Notes: generated from the sequence alone by a model not told the origin. Shown: positions 10,645-22,105, numbered from the stretch's first letter. The stretch: DNA of 64,000 nucleotides from Budorcas taxicolor (GCF_023091745.1 NC_068910.1:90834170-90898169), one strand, 5' to 3'. Made by a program: numbers and translations.

Positions 10645-11598
10645 CAGAATATTATTTACAGATGGACAACATACAAATTGGGAAAGGAGTACGTCAGGGC
10701 TGTATATTGTCACCCTGCTTATTTAACTTATATGCAGAGTTCATCATGAGAAATGCTGGGCTGGATGAAGCATAAGTTGGAATCAAGATAGCTGGGAGAC
10801 ATATCAATAAGGTCAGATATGCAGATGACACCACCCTTATGGCAGAAGGTGAGGAAGAACTAAAGAGCCTCTTGATGAAAGTGAAAGAGGAGAGTGAAAA
10901 AGTTGGCTTAAAGCTCAACATTCGGAAAATGAAGATCATGGCATCTGGTCCCATCACTTCATGGCAAATAGATGGGGAAACAATGGAAACAGTGGTAGAC
11001 TATTTCGTTGGGCGCCAAAATCACTGCAGATGGTGACTGCAGCCATGAAATTAAAAGACACTTGTTCCTTGGAAGAAAAGCTATGAGTAAGCTAGACAGC
11101 ATATTAAAAAGCAGGGATATTACTTTGCCAACAATGGTCCATCTAGTCAAGGCTATGGTTTTTCCAGTGGTCATGTGTGGGTGTGAGTTGTACTATAAAG
11201 AAAGCTGAGCACCAAAGAATTGATGCTTTTGAACTGTGGTGTTGGAGAAGACTCTTGAGAGTCCCTTGGACTGCAAGGAGATCCAACCAGTCCATCCTAA
11301 AGGGAATCAGTCCTGAATATTCATTGGAAGGACTTATGCTGAAGCTGAACTCCAATACTTTGGCCACTTGATGGGAAGAACTGACGCATTGGAAAAGACC
11401 CTGATGCTGGGGAAGATTGAAGGCAGGAGGAGAAGGGGATGATAGAGGATGAGATGGTTGGATGGCATTGCTGACTCTATGGACATGAGTTTGAGTAAGC
11501 TCTGGGAATTGGTGATGGACAGGGAGTCCTGTTGTGCTCCAGTCCATGGGATCGCAGAGACAGACATGACTGGGTGACTGAACTGAACTGAACATACT
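10645..11598 (+). mobile_element. BovB LINE 3' kilobase
   Basis: This is the longest BovB piece here. It reads through GVRQGCILSPCLFNLYAE, the RYADDTTLMAEGEEELKSLL catalytic block, VGLKLNIRKMKIMASGPITS, KAMSKLDSILKSRDITLPT and SNQSILKGISPEYSLEGLML, to the (aactg)n tail. Frameshifts near 11000 and 11210 disable it. It lacks the endonuclease and RT fingers, so it is 5'-truncated. Confidence 0.92.
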
Positions 11599-12806
11599 CC
11601 TAGGATCATTAAGGGTGACACTGACATGTAACACAAGGGTTTTGCTTACCATCATCCTATTTCATAATCAACATCATCCCCTTTCAAAACACAGGCTGTT
11701 GCTTAAATGCCTGGCAAACTCCTTTTATTTTCAGATCTTCTTTTTTCCTAAGGTTATGGATTTCCTACTCACTAAAGACAATAAGTAGTCTGATTATATA
11801 CTGCTGTGTAACAAATCACCTCAAACTCACTTTATGCGTAAAGAAAGTAGTATTGATTTTATTATGCAGGTCAGACATTCAAAGCAGAACTGGGAAGGAT
11901 TGGATTGGGATGTCTTCACAACTGCTCCATGAAATCCAGGACCCCAGCCGGGATGTTGTTAAGTGTCTGGGTGTGACTCAAATGTATTGCAATCATCAGA
12001 CTTCCTATGACAGGCACTAAATCCGGCCTCAGTTGAGACTGATGACTGACACTAGACCTTTCTAGGTGGCTGGTTTCTAAGAGCAAGTTTCTACAGAGCA
12101 AATGTTCAAAAACCAAAGGGAAGCTGCATGGACCTAAGGAGCTAAACTCTAAAGCCAGTAACTCTCCTTTATTGGTTGAGGTAGTCATAATTTTATCATG
12201 AAAGGGTTGAAAAATAAACTTTGCCTCCTGATGAGAGCAGTGTCCAAAAGATTTGCAGTCATTTAAAATCATTACTATATAAGCTATGTATAAAAGCTAG
12301 AGCACAGACTCATTGCAAAATGTATGAACAAGAATGTGTATGTTGTTAATTGTTGAATGTATTCCATTATCCATTCTCCTCAACAAACAGACCATGTACT
12401 TCAGAGTTAATACATTCAATACACTCCAGTGGAAGTCTCAATGAGTCTACAGGAATATAGACTTGAGCCAAACAGCACTTGGTATTTCTCTAGACACAGA
12501 ATTCATCCTGGAACGCACATGTGTAACAATTAAGATCACTGGGATGCCTTTTGGGAGAGCACTGACTTTTCTTGCTTTTGTCTCTTGGCCTTTGAATATT
12601 ATCATGTGTGCCTTGAGGCTTGATCTATTAATGACCATCATTATAACAGCTGGAGAAAGAAAATAACGTAGAGCAAAGACATTTACAGAAAGAGTTGGAG
12701 TCGTGACTGAACCGTGTCTGCTGAGAGCACTTTTGTTGTGCTTTTTCAGTTCTATTACACCACAATTTTTTCAGTGCTGAGCCACATTGAATTAGATTTT
12801 ATGTTT

Positions 12807-12807
<1 letters not shown>
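11599..12807. other. Intergenic stretch, possible old repeat
   Basis: From 11780 to about 11900 the text (tatactgctgtgtaacaaat) recalls a common ancient mammalian dispersed repeat that I cannot name with confidence. The rest appears unique. An antisense 118-codon frame (11916-12272) has no recognisable product. Confidence 0.4.

Positions 12808-12851
<44 letters not shown>
12808..12851. repeat. (TA)n microsatellite, about 22 units
   Basis: An uninterrupted TA run directly seen. Runs of this length are usually length-polymorphic and may extrude cruciforms. Confidence 0.97.
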
Positions 12852-12856
<5 letters not shown>

Positions 12857-12931
12857 TGTTCAGAAGCATCATTACTGATACTCTCTGTATACAAAAGAGA
12901 GAAATTAAATATAAAATAAAGCAATTGTGAA

Positions 12932-13232
12932 TTTGTGTCCCCCCAAATTTATATGTTTAAACCCAGTATTCGGTGGTAGGGCCTTCAGGACGTGATTAAG
13001 TCATAGGGTAGTTCCTCATGAATGGGATTAGTTCTTTCACAAAAAAGACCTCAAAGAGAATACCCTTTCCTCTTCTGCCATATCAGAACATAGTCCATGA
13101 ACCAGGAAGCAAATTTGTACGTGCCTCATTCTTGGACTTTCCAGCCTCCAGAACAGTGAGAAATAAATTTTTGTTGGTTATAAGCTGCTCAGTCCAAGGC
13201 ATTTTTGTTACAGCTGCTTGAACGGACTAAAT
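12932..13232 (+). mobile_element. MLT1-like (MaLR) LTR
   Basis: It begins near tgtgtccccccaaatttata, has the internal blocks gtagggccttcaggacgtga and cctcatgaatgggattag, and ends with ttccagcctccagaacagtg, agaaataaatttttgttgg and gcttgaacggactaa. This is the MLT1-type solo-LTR layout, with the polyadenylation motif near the end. Confidence 0.65.
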
Positions 13233-13284
13233 AACCATGTAAATACTTTCATTACCTTGTTCACACTCTGGTGGGTGTGTACTT

Positions 13285-13385
13285 GCCTCCCATTACTTTC
13301 TCAGAAAGCATTTCTGGAGCTTATTCATCTTTGTTCTTAGTACGTAGTAGATGCTCAGTAGACTGCTGAACCAATAAATGAATGC
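13285..13385 (+). mobile_element. MIR-like 3' remnant
   Basis: Text such as tagtacgtagtagatgctca and gaaccaataaatgaatg resembles the core and 3' end of MIR or L2. It is highly diverged. Confidence 0.4.
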
Positions 13386-14162
13386 CTAGATTGAAATCAG
13401 GGTAGAAAGCTTGAGTATATAAGTGACTTAATCAAACTCTTTTGATTACATTGTAGAAGGTGATTGTTTTTTTTTAATAGCCCAGTAGTCATATTTTTGG
13501 CACCCTATATACAAGATAAGAAATCAAGTTTATTCAAAATGATTGCTTAATTATGCACACTTGAAACATGTGGGGCTTAATTAATGGTGGTTGATAGTAA
13601 ATCATCCAGGTAAAATATATTAACTTCCAAATACATGCTAATCCTATGCATAGGTGTATTATTAGTCAAAGTAACTTATTATTTTTCTTGATTTATTTTT
13701 CCCCAAAGTATTCAAACATTCAAAATGGTAAAATATTTTACTTACAAAAAATGTCTCAGCCCATTAAAAAAAAGACAGATTAAAAGAAGAGTTAAAACCT
13801 CTCCAAAATATTTCTCATTCCCACAGAGAGGCTGAAGTGGGAGCAAAGGGATTACTGGGTTAAGCAAAGCAATTAAAAAACCTGACTTAAAAAGTGATGT
13901 TGTATGACCTTGAGTAGTGTCCCAAGTTATTTTGAAAAAACAAAAGTATGTGTTCTTGGAAAGTTCAGTTGGTTTTTAGTCAGATTATTAAAGTCCTTTA
14001 ATTTGGGGAATGTTAATATGGGATTCATACCCTGTATATATATCTATATAAACCTGTATCTATCTCTGTATGTATCCACACACACTTGCTGTTGTTTCAG
14101 AAAATAACTTATAAGAAGTTATAAGAAATTAATTTATAATTTCTTATTTTAAAAAATGGCCT

Positions 14163-14272
14163 TTGGGACTTCCCTGGTAGTCCAGTGACTCCTGGTATCT
14201 ACTGCAGGGGCCATGGGTTTTGTCCCTGTTTGGGGAAGTTCCACATGCCACATAACATGGCCAAAGAAAAAA
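14163..14272 (+). mobile_element. CHR-type tRNA-Glu SINE
   Basis: gggacttccctggtagtcca, actgcaggggccatgggttt and a gccacataacatggccaaag/A-rich end match the cetartiodactyl CHR-2 pattern, with no Bov-A unit attached. Confidence 0.75.
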
Positions 14273-14324
14273 GCCTTTGGACTCTAAACAATACCTTGAG
14301 ATTTATATATTAATTAAAGATAAT

Positions 14325-14530
14325 GGGTTCCCCTGGTGGCTGAGTGGTAAGGACTCCGCCTGCAACGCAGGAGACGTGGGCTCAATCCCTGGGTCAGGAG
14401 GATCCCCTGGAGGACAGAATGGTAACCCACTCCAGTATTCTTGCCTGGAGAATCCCATGGACAGAAGAGCTTGGTGGGCTACAGTCCATGGGGCCCCAAA
14501 GAGTCAGACATGACTGAAGTGACTGAGCAC
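14325..14530 (+). mobile_element. Bov-tA SINE
   Basis: tRNA head gttcccctggtggctgagtg and gcaggagacgtgggctcaat; Bov-A unit accactccagtattc-type text to gagtcagacatgactgaag. Well preserved. Confidence 0.88.
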
Positions 14531-15449
14531 ACAAGCTAAGATGATGGAGCTTTGAAATGTTTGGTGCCAACAGCAGAGAACATTTAGCATCCACTCATCT
14601 TCCCACTCCCAGCAAAGACACCATTTTCCCCGATTCTGTTATAATTAAGGAAACAAAGGAATTGTTTCTAGATTTTGTTATCAAGTTTCTAATTGTTAAG
14701 GGGCAGTTTTGTTTCCTGGAATGAGAAGGAGTTTTAAAGTTGAATTTATATCTGCACTCTGGTTATGACTCTCTATTGAGAGTTTCATCACATTTTTTTA
14801 GTTTTTCAAAATCTTGGTTTCCTTACCTGCAAGGGATTAAACCTAGCCATGTCTAACTAATTGTGGGAAAAATTTAATCTATGAACTATTGCCAAGGCGT
14901 CTACCATCTGAACTCCCACACTTTCTACCCATGAAATTAGGTACTATTTGAAATTTTGATTGACCCTGTAGAGTGGAAAGAGAGAAAATCCAGACTACAT
15001 ATATGGAATGACCAAGAAAGACATAACTGAGTTGCTCTGGAACTAAGACAGTATTTTCTTCAATTAGATAGAAAAGCAGCCCAAAAGAGACACTAAGTCT
15101 AGTCACTGAGACCTCAAATGACGTGCTTGTACCTCTGAATTGTGAAGTATGTGCTGAAAATGTCGTATCCTCACCCTCCAGAATTCAAAAGCAAGGAAAC
15201 GAGGAGAAACACTAAGAATTTATTCCATGATTAGGTATTTGACAGTGAATTTTACTCACTAGAAATGGAACCACCCTATCCTTGAACCACACTTATTTTT
15301 TGACCTTGTTAAAAAAACTTCTTTGCAAGTTTTGCGAAAAATTATGTGTGAAAAGTGAAGATAGCAAGTGTGCAATGTTTTCAGTTCATAAATACAACAA
15401 TATCCTGTATTGTTTTGGGGCTTTACAGAGTCCATGTTATACACATGAA

Positions 15450-15600
15450 TTCGCTGAATCATGACATCTACATGAGGTAGGTATTATTGAGTTTACAGGT
15501 GAAGTACCTGAAACTTAGAGGTTAAGTAACATAGTAATATGTCCAAGGAAACATAGCCCATGACAAAACTGGGATTCAAACCCAGGATCTCTGATACACA
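15450..15600 (+). mobile_element. MIR SINE
   Basis: The order gaggtaggtattattgagtt, gaggttaagtaacatag and gggattcaaacccaggatct is that of MIR (fraction of seed, core and tail). Confidence 0.7.
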
Positions 15601-16489
15601 TAATTTATATGTGTATAATTATACACATAACTTAAATGTGTATCATTCACCATAAAGAGAGAGTAAGTTACTTTTAGTCAACTCAGCAAAAGAAAAATTA
15701 CACCTTCAAACGTCTCTCTCCAATTTTTTTCCCTCGATATAGCTTGGAAACTGACTTCTTGACCTATGAACCTTTTCATCTTTATGTAGATTCTGGTGAT
15801 TGCTTCATTTTTGTAAAAGTAATTTCAAATTATTATCCCCCTTTTTAACTTTTTTCCCATATTTTCAAATTGTGGCCAACAAAAAATTTAGCAGTACATA
15901 AGTCACAGGAAAAAAATTTTCAGTAGATTCTGTTGGAACTTCTAAGACAAAATGCTCATTTCATTCCTCCAAAGGTGAATAATTGAATATGCTGACTCTA
16001 ATCTAATGAACAATAATATGCAATTTGGTACATGAGAGGTTATTGAATTGTCAGAATTTTACATAAATTTGGAACAATAAAGCAGATAATTACTGATAAG
16101 TATTTTGGATTCATATAATTTTCTTGTTGATAAAACTTCAGTGGCTCAAAGTTTACAAATCATATCTATCATAGTTGAATCCTGACCATTTCAGAAATAA
16201 GTTAACTGAAATTCAGGCACATACACATAAACATTTTAATACATGCTTAATAATAATTAAAAGTTACTCTCTGATTAAATGACTATTTGTTTATGATTCA
16301 CTTTGTATCTTTAATTTTAGAAGAGTAAAAGGAGAAATTTTCCTTATAAGTAAAACCTGGCTATTCATAAAGGAGAATTTTTACTCATTTGATAATATAC
16401 TATGAAATGTTAAGACAGCACAACTTTGTGATTAAATGGAATAAGTTTGATCACACAATGGAAAAAAAAGAAATCAACACAAGGAAGAA
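15601..16489. other. Sequence immediately downstream of ROBO1
   Basis: AT-rich unique sequence between the MIR and the ROBO1 poly(A) site. I see no repeat or gene in it. If a longer ROBO1 3'UTR isoform exists it would extend through here; an antisense TTTATT (AATAAA on minus) at about 15219-15224 could serve it. Confidence 0.5.
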
Positions 16490-16508
16490 TGATGTATTTG
16501 AGAACATT

Positions 16509-16514
16509 TTTAAT
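16509..16514 (-). terminator. ROBO1: ROBO1 polyadenylation signal (ATTAAA)
   Basis: The minus strand reads TTATTTATTAAAAATG. ATTAAA is the commonest variant of AATAAA. Twenty to fifty bases further on, the minus strand becomes U/GU-rich (CCTTGTGTTGATTTC then a T run), as expected of a downstream element. I saw no canonical AATAAA on the minus strand between the stop and this point. Confidence 0.7.
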
Positions 16515-17200
16515 AAATAATGTGACAAAATTACTTTTCTGATTATTGGATTTTCAGTATGCAAAATTATGGCTAAAAATAAGAGGCTTCTTACATGAAC
16601 ATAATGAAAACATTAATCACATGGATTGTTCCCTTAGTACTGCACACCTTTTCTATGTAAATTTCAAATTATCTAAGTGAACACATTTAGTTTTTGGTGA
16701 AAACCAGCTTTTTTTTTGTGGTTCAGTTTTGTTTGGCTTTGTTTTCTGGGGGGATGGCAGGGCTAGGGGGGTGGGGTCAGGACTGACACCTATAAATGAA
16801 TAAATGTACTTTTTTTCTTCAAATAGCACCGATTATAAAGTCAATGAAATTTATATAATGAAAAAAAAAGGGTCATAAAAACCTACAATCAGAGGACATC
16901 ATTTGGCAATTCAAAGCAAGTAATGCCTCCATTTGAGCTTATAAGGAAATTCTAAGTTTAACCAATGGCCATAACAAACTTAAACCTTTTTTTCTTTAAG
17001 TCCAGGAAAAGTAAGAACCGTTGCATTCATGGCCCACAATAAAGTATGCACGTTACTTCACCATCTGTCATCATTCAAATATTCCAAATACAAACATAGA
17101 GCATTAACAAAACAGGTTAAAAACGCTTCTCAACATTTTTTTTTTTCAATAAGACAAAAAAGGTTAATAGTTACAATGGTTTACAAATAAAGTTTAGTGA

Positions 17201-17208
17201 TTGTGCTT
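17201..17208 (-). promoter_or_regulatory. ROBO1: miR-218 seed match in ROBO1 3'UTR
   Basis: The minus strand reads AAGCACAA, a perfect 8-mer site for miR-218 (5' end UUGUGCUU). ROBO1 repression by miR-218 is established in mammals, and miR-218 is encoded in introns of SLIT2 and SLIT3, genes for the ROBO1 ligands. This site therefore supports a Slit-to-Robo negative feedback. It lies in AU-rich context about 960 nt after the stop codon, which favours accessibility. Confidence 0.8.
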
Positions 17209-17576
17209 TTAAAACCAAAAAAAAAAAAAAAAGATTAAAAACAGTGCATTACAAAAACAAAAATCAAACTTCCTTAAGTGGCACTTCCGAAAGTTGAACT
17301 GACATTACCAGAAGAAATTCAGGCCAGTTAAGATGGGGATGTCCTGTTCAATTGGTCATTAAAAACATCCATTTGTTGGTAATATGCATTTATAATTGCT
17401 TTTTGATTGAAAAATAGAACAAGGTTTTTGCTGGGCTGACTTATGACAATGACTAGACAACCAGAGATCCAACTGGCTTACCCCTACTTATCCAAAAGTA
17501 AGTTTCCGATAAGAATATACTTCAGCGATTGAAATGAAGACAAAATAAAGTACCACCAGGGGTTGCAAAGAGTATA

Positions 17577-17584
17577 TATTTACA
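17577..17584 (-). promoter_or_regulatory. ROBO1: Pumilio response element (UGUAAAUA) in 3'UTR
   Basis: The minus strand reads TGTAAATA, matching the PUM1/PUM2 consensus UGUANAUA. It sits about 585 nt downstream of the stop in an AT-rich stretch. A single 8-mer can occur by chance in 1.7 kb, so binding is an inference. Confidence 0.45.
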
Positions 17585-18168
17585 ATGTTTCTACCCCCTT
17601 CAAATTGATTATGGTTGTCCCGCATTTGCTATGTTTTGTTTTTTTTTTCTCCCTGCAGAGAGTGGTATGAAAGACTGATTTTAAAATCATGTTAAAATGA
17701 AGTTATGTTTTAGTTTGCATTAGCAGTTGGTTATAGAAAGATTATATCTTTAGAGCCCTTGACTTGAAGTTGATTAGTCAACTTTGTATCTTTGATCAGT
17801 AAATTGGCTTGGTATATAAGCAGTGCAATGCCATATCTCAGGGGCAAAATGCTAAAGAACTGTTTTGTTCTCTCCTGTTGGCTGATGACTGAAGCAAAAA
17901 GTCAAACACTTCCCTTGCCGGAAGCAAGGTGAAATGATGTGTTCCCACAGTGAGGGGAATAGGGAGGTTCTTCCTAGGGACAGGGATCAAATAACAATGA
18001 TAAAACCTCAGTAAAATTTAGAAATGGTATTCCAATAAGAGGAATGAAAACGACAATTTGTACACTCTGATTGCACTGAACATTTTATCTGGCGTCTTAT
18101 GTCATCTGACACAAGGCATCTTGAGTGATAACTTTCACATTAGATCTCTTAATCCTCTCTGGTTGTCT

Positions 18169-18183
18169 TCAGCTTTCAGTTTC
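18169..18183 (-). CDS. ROBO1: ROBO1 terminal coding segment (ETES-stop)
   Basis: On the minus strand the acceptor cttacag is followed by GAA ACT GAA AGC TGA, which spells E-T-E-S-stop and exactly completes the ROBO1 C-terminus in phase 0. It is far too short for ORF finding and is recognised only because the previous exon ends NNEELE in phase 0. The same exon continues as the 3'UTR. The C-terminal residues do not fit a strong class I PDZ ligand. Confidence 0.95.
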   Translation of the reverse strand, partial: ETES

Positions 18184-19398
18184 CTGTAAGAGATAAGTTC
18201 CTGTTAAATTTTAAATAAATCTTAGAGTGTTGTCCTACTTCGTATTTATTTCATGCTTTTATTATTACATTGTTTCTTCATTCGTTCCCTAGCATACAAC
18301 TGAAAAGTGCTCATGGCAACATATTCATACATCAACTTTGGCTGGTTTTGACAGCAAATCCAGTAGCTCTCTAACGAGTAGTAAACTGTGTTCCACCTGG
18401 TGTCTGGGGATTACGAAGTGCGGCACAGGGAGGGGAACAAGAGCAGCCAAGTTTTCTACCCCCCAGCCTCAACTCAACATGATAGCTCAATTTTTATTGG
18501 TTTCAAGTAGCTGGTTGCCTGTATTGACTTTTTGTGCCCTCAAAGGGCTCTTCTAAAAACAAAACAAAAACTAAACCAAAAACCTGAAAAATAACTTTTC
18601 TAACAGCATGTGCAAAAGGAAATAAAATAAAAATACATTGGGCATAACAGCAAATTCAATTAGACATAATTAATTATAATTTTTCATCTTCTATTATAAA
18701 AAGTTATAGTTTAACACTCTACTAACAATCTGCTTGAGATAACATCTCTTTGTAGGAAGAGAAATTTGTCCTCAGCTTATCTTTTTATTGAATGATGAAA
18801 ACAGTCTTAAACACAGGAGATGATTTTGTAATATAATGTGACTTACTGCCAACTCTACCTTACAGTACTATCTATAGATTCCAACAAAGGATATCTTTGA
18901 CTCAAGAAGTGTTCTCTATTTGGGAAGGTCAGTGTTAAATATTAGGTTCCCATTTTCAAAAGAATGAAGATGAAATGTAATTGCCCAAATCATCCTGATT
19001 AATCCCAGTGATCACTAGATGGCAGAGAGTATAGGCAAAACACCCCTCACTCACATTTTATAACTCTATCACTTTACTGGATTTTTATAATCTATTGTAA
19101 TACTGTGAATTATAATTATCTAGATCAATAGTTCTTATTCCCTAACAACATATTTGTTATACAAATATCCTATCTGAAGATGAACCCTAATATCTAAAAA
19201 GAAACCATTATTACCATTTAAAACTTTGGAACACATTTCAAGAAAAATCGTTGAATTCTAAGACTTTCAATTGCTGTCATCACTAACAGGGTTTGTGATG
19301 AAATAGTAACATTTCTGTAGACTGATGAATGCTTTAAACTTTGAGGTTTATATAAAAACTAGTCTAACACTGGGAAACTTGAAAAAAATTACAGATAC
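18184..19398 (-). other. ROBO1: ROBO1 last intron (i to terminal exon)
   Basis: This 1215-bp phase-0 intron runs from donor gtatct to acceptor tttcttacag-like sequence. I see no transposable element in it. An open 72-codon plus-strand frame at 18338-18556 has no recognisable product and is on the strand opposite to the gene. Confidence 0.9.
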
Positions 19399-19592
19399 CT
19401 CTAATTCTTCATTATTATCTTCTCTTTCATATCCTCCAAGAACTTGCATCTCTGCAATATTTCTTCGACCTACATTTGCTTGTTCTCTTTGTCTGCTTCC
19501 TGATCCTCTTGATGACATAGAACTTGAAGAACTAGGATCTCTGGGATTATTTGATGTTGGAAAAGTAGGTCTACAGTAAGGCAGAATATCCT
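19399..19592 (-). CDS. ROBO1: ROBO1 coding exon i (penultimate)
   Basis: This 194-nt exon runs from acceptor acacag to donor gtatct. It reads EDILPYCRPTFPTSNNPRDP, then a Ser/Arg-rich stretch, RRNIAEMQVLGGYERE and DNNEELE. It leaves in phase 0. From memory the human protein has one extra Gly (YERGEDNN) where this one reads YEREDNN, a single-codon difference in a purine-rich AGAGAA run; this needs alignment to confirm. The next exon supplies ETES and the stop. Confidence 0.96.
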
Positions 19593-20341
19593 CTGTGTAA
19601 TGAAATATAATAAGCACATATGAAGCTCACTGTACATTTTCATTGTATAATGTATCACTATGTCTATAAATCAGAATGGAGAAACATTAGTGTTTATGAG
19701 GAATAAATGAGGACATTTTATAACAATAATGAATAAGGCATTGAAAACAAAAATAACAACCCTGCTGTTTTCCTGGTAGTAGCTGGGATTTAGATTGATT
19801 CTACTCATAAGTTCTTATCTATCTCAAATTCACTTGAGATCAACATCCTTAAAAAAGGGAAACAAAACCTGGAGTCAGACATGACTTCCAGTCTTATCCT
19901 CTACTATGTTATCTCCCATTATTTCAGGCTTTAGTTTCTATTTAAAAAAAAAAAAAGTTATAATAGTGTGTACTAGGACACTAGGAGTTGCTAGTGTTGA
20001 TGTGAAAACACATGAGATATTGTAGTATGTTCCTATGTAAGCTAAGAAGGAATTATTAGGCATTGATAGGAAAAAAAAATCCCAGTCTTACTGAACCACC
20101 AAAACAGAGTCAAACCTGGATTCACTCCCTAGATACCAAGATGCCAACCTCCATTTCAACACCATATTTACATTGTGGAACCCTGAATCTGAGAAGCCTG
20201 ACATTGTTGCTAGCTTCAAAAATCAAGCCACTCCTGGTAACTGCTGTCTCCTGAATTACTATTTCCATATGCTTTAAATTTGGTGATGCTTCTAATGTTC
20301 CATTTTTCAACCGCTCACTTCTCTCCAAAGCCTGTCCATTC

Positions 20342-20397
20342 TAACCTTTGGACACAAAACACATCAAAACAGAGCACAGCAAAACAAAACAAAACCC
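20342..20397 (+). repeat. A-rich (CAAAA)n-like run
   Basis: A low-complexity stretch with acacatcaaaacagagcac followed by caaaacaaaacaaaaccc. It may be the tail of a lost retroelement, but no body is recognisable. Confidence 0.6.
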
Positions 20398-21245
20398 TTC
20401 CACATGCCCTTTTGTTCTCCTCCCCCAAAAGCTTCCTCTACCGTCCACTTTGCCTGAAAGAAATCTGATTTCCCAAGGAGCCTACACTGAAGTTCCTTAC
20501 AGTGGAAGAAGGGAAGCTTGCTTTCAGGTCACCAACACTAGCTATAAATCATTGCTCTTCAACCCTTGAACAAAAATACCCTATTCCTGTGAAGGCCAAG
20601 CAGTGGAGTTACATAACCTGTATCGTCCTCTTTGATGGTACTTCTCTCCTGTTGTATTCATCACAACTTTCATTCCTGATCCAGACTTCTGATTCTCTGG
20701 TGTTTCAGAGTCCATGTGGATCACTCTACCAGCACCTAGCTAGCTTCATGGAACTTGGCCCTCTGTGACCTTCATCTTCTGTGTCTGTTTCACCCAATTT
20801 TTTCTATTGAGCTTAGTTTTTGACAAACTACATCATGATAAAATATCTTTTTGGCTAAAGACTTTCCCCTTAAGCCGGTGCTCTACATAAATTTATAATC
20901 CTATCTCTACTGATAGCTTAGCATAGCTTCTTGAAAAGTAATCTGGACTCAGTATTAGTCATTACAACTCCCATTTACTCTGCATCTCACTGAAATCTAC
21001 TTATGCCCACATTACTACAAGGGAATTGAGAAAATTCCCTGTTGACTTTGATGATGCTAACCATGTTTCAATCCTTAAGTCTTTAGACTTCTCACTGCCC
21101 TTCATCTGAAAACCACAGCCAATGTAAACATTACTAGTCTCAGCTCCTACTTCTCTCCGCTTCCTGGCCTGTCTTTGGTGGGCTCTTCTTATGTAGTGCC
21201 TCTTACTCATTGCTGCCCTTCTTACTGATTTCTGCTTTTAGCCCA

Positions 21246-21274
21246 CTGTGTGTGCGTGTGTGTGTGTGCGTGCA

Positions 21275-21306
<32 letters not shown>
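21246..21306. repeat. (TG)n microsatellite with C/A interruptions
   Basis: A TG run interrupted by gcg and gcatg, ending with about 13 perfect TG units. It is likely length-polymorphic. Confidence 0.95.
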
Positions 21307-21444
21307 CATAAAAGCTTTTTTTCCCCACTTACTCTGGGCAATTTCATCCATTCTCTCAGACTGTACCTTTTCTAGAGTAGAGCTGCCATGAGGGCAGATA
21401 CTTGGTTTTGTGTATTGATACCATCTCACCTAGATATATAATAG

Positions 21445-21645
21445 GTTATTGGTGCATGAGACAGGGTGCTCAGGGCTGGTGCACTGGGATGATCCTGAGG
21501 GATGGGATGGGGAAGCAGGTGGGAGGGGGGTTCAGGATGGGGAACACATGTACACCCATGGCTGATTCATGTCAATGTATGGCAAAAACCACTACAATAC
21601 TGTAGAGTAATTAGCTTCCAATTAAAATAAATAAATTTAAAAAAT
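21445..21645 (+). mobile_element. Ruminant L1 3' end
   Basis: ggtgctcagggctggtgcac, gatgggatggggaagcaggt and ggcaaaaaccactacaatac, then aattaaaataaataaattt. The same ending occurs in the L1 at 46347-47165. It is strongly 5'-truncated. Confidence 0.85.
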
Positions 21646-22057
21646 AGATAAATATTCTGACTGAATAAATGGGTGGCTTTACTATTTCACCATGATGAGT
21701 TATTAATGTGTATTTCCTGAACTCTGCCCAACAGCCTCCTTTTGAGGGCTCCTCAAACTCCACAGATTGAGCACTGACTTCACCATGTCCACGCCTCTGA
21801 GATCTCTTCCCCCCTGTATTCCTTAATGTAGTTAATGGCATCACTAACCTTTAAGATATCTTAGATAGAAAGCTGGAATTATTTAATATCTTCTCTCCTT
21901 TCCAACAACCTTCCCATAACCTCTTAAATGAACCTTTTCCACATATTCAAATATATAACACGTAAGGATGATTTTAACGAAATAGTTTCTTGAATATTCT
22001 CCTCAGTCATCCCTGCTCCCACAGCCTGGTTTATATTCTCCATGTCTCTTCTGAGGT

Positions 22058-22105
22058 TGTAAATTTCTTCTAACGGGTCTCTGTAAATTTCTTCTAAGGG
22101 GTCTC
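22058..22105. repeat. Tandem duplication, two 24-bp units
   Basis: Units 22058-22081 and 22082-22105 differ at one of 24 bases (aacggg versus aagggg). This is a recent local duplication in intron h-i. Confidence 0.95.

Larger units (their letters stand above)
16490..18168 (-). other. ROBO1: ROBO1 3' untranslated region
   Basis: About 1.68 kb follows the TGA. It is AT-rich, contains none of the SINE/BovB insertions that crowd the introns, and has several homopolymer runs (near 17140, 17220 and 17640). Absence of recent repeats across 1.7 kb contrasts with the surrounding DNA and suggests constraint. The 3' end is set by an ATTAAA at 16509-16514. The exact cleavage base is inferred, roughly 16480-16500. 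Length matches my recollection of a roughly 1.7-kb human ROBO1 3'UTR. Confidence 0.8.

Noticed and set aside
11143..11655. 170-codon minus-strand frame
   Set aside because: Antisense of the plus-strand BovB copy; the repetitive text (SIFPSIRVFSNES) recurs in every BovB antisense frame in the window.
14325..14530. Possible tRNA gene
   Set aside because: The tRNA-like part belongs to Bov-tA and CHR SINEs, which derive from tRNA-Glu but are no longer tRNA genes.
17186..17192. AATAAA on the plus strand within the ROBO1 3'UTR
   Set aside because: Wrong strand for ROBO1, and there is no plus-strand gene ending here.
16490..18168. ROBO2 as the identity of the gene
   Set aside because: The exon f, h and i translations and the ETES terminus match ROBO1 and not the ROBO2 tail as I know it.
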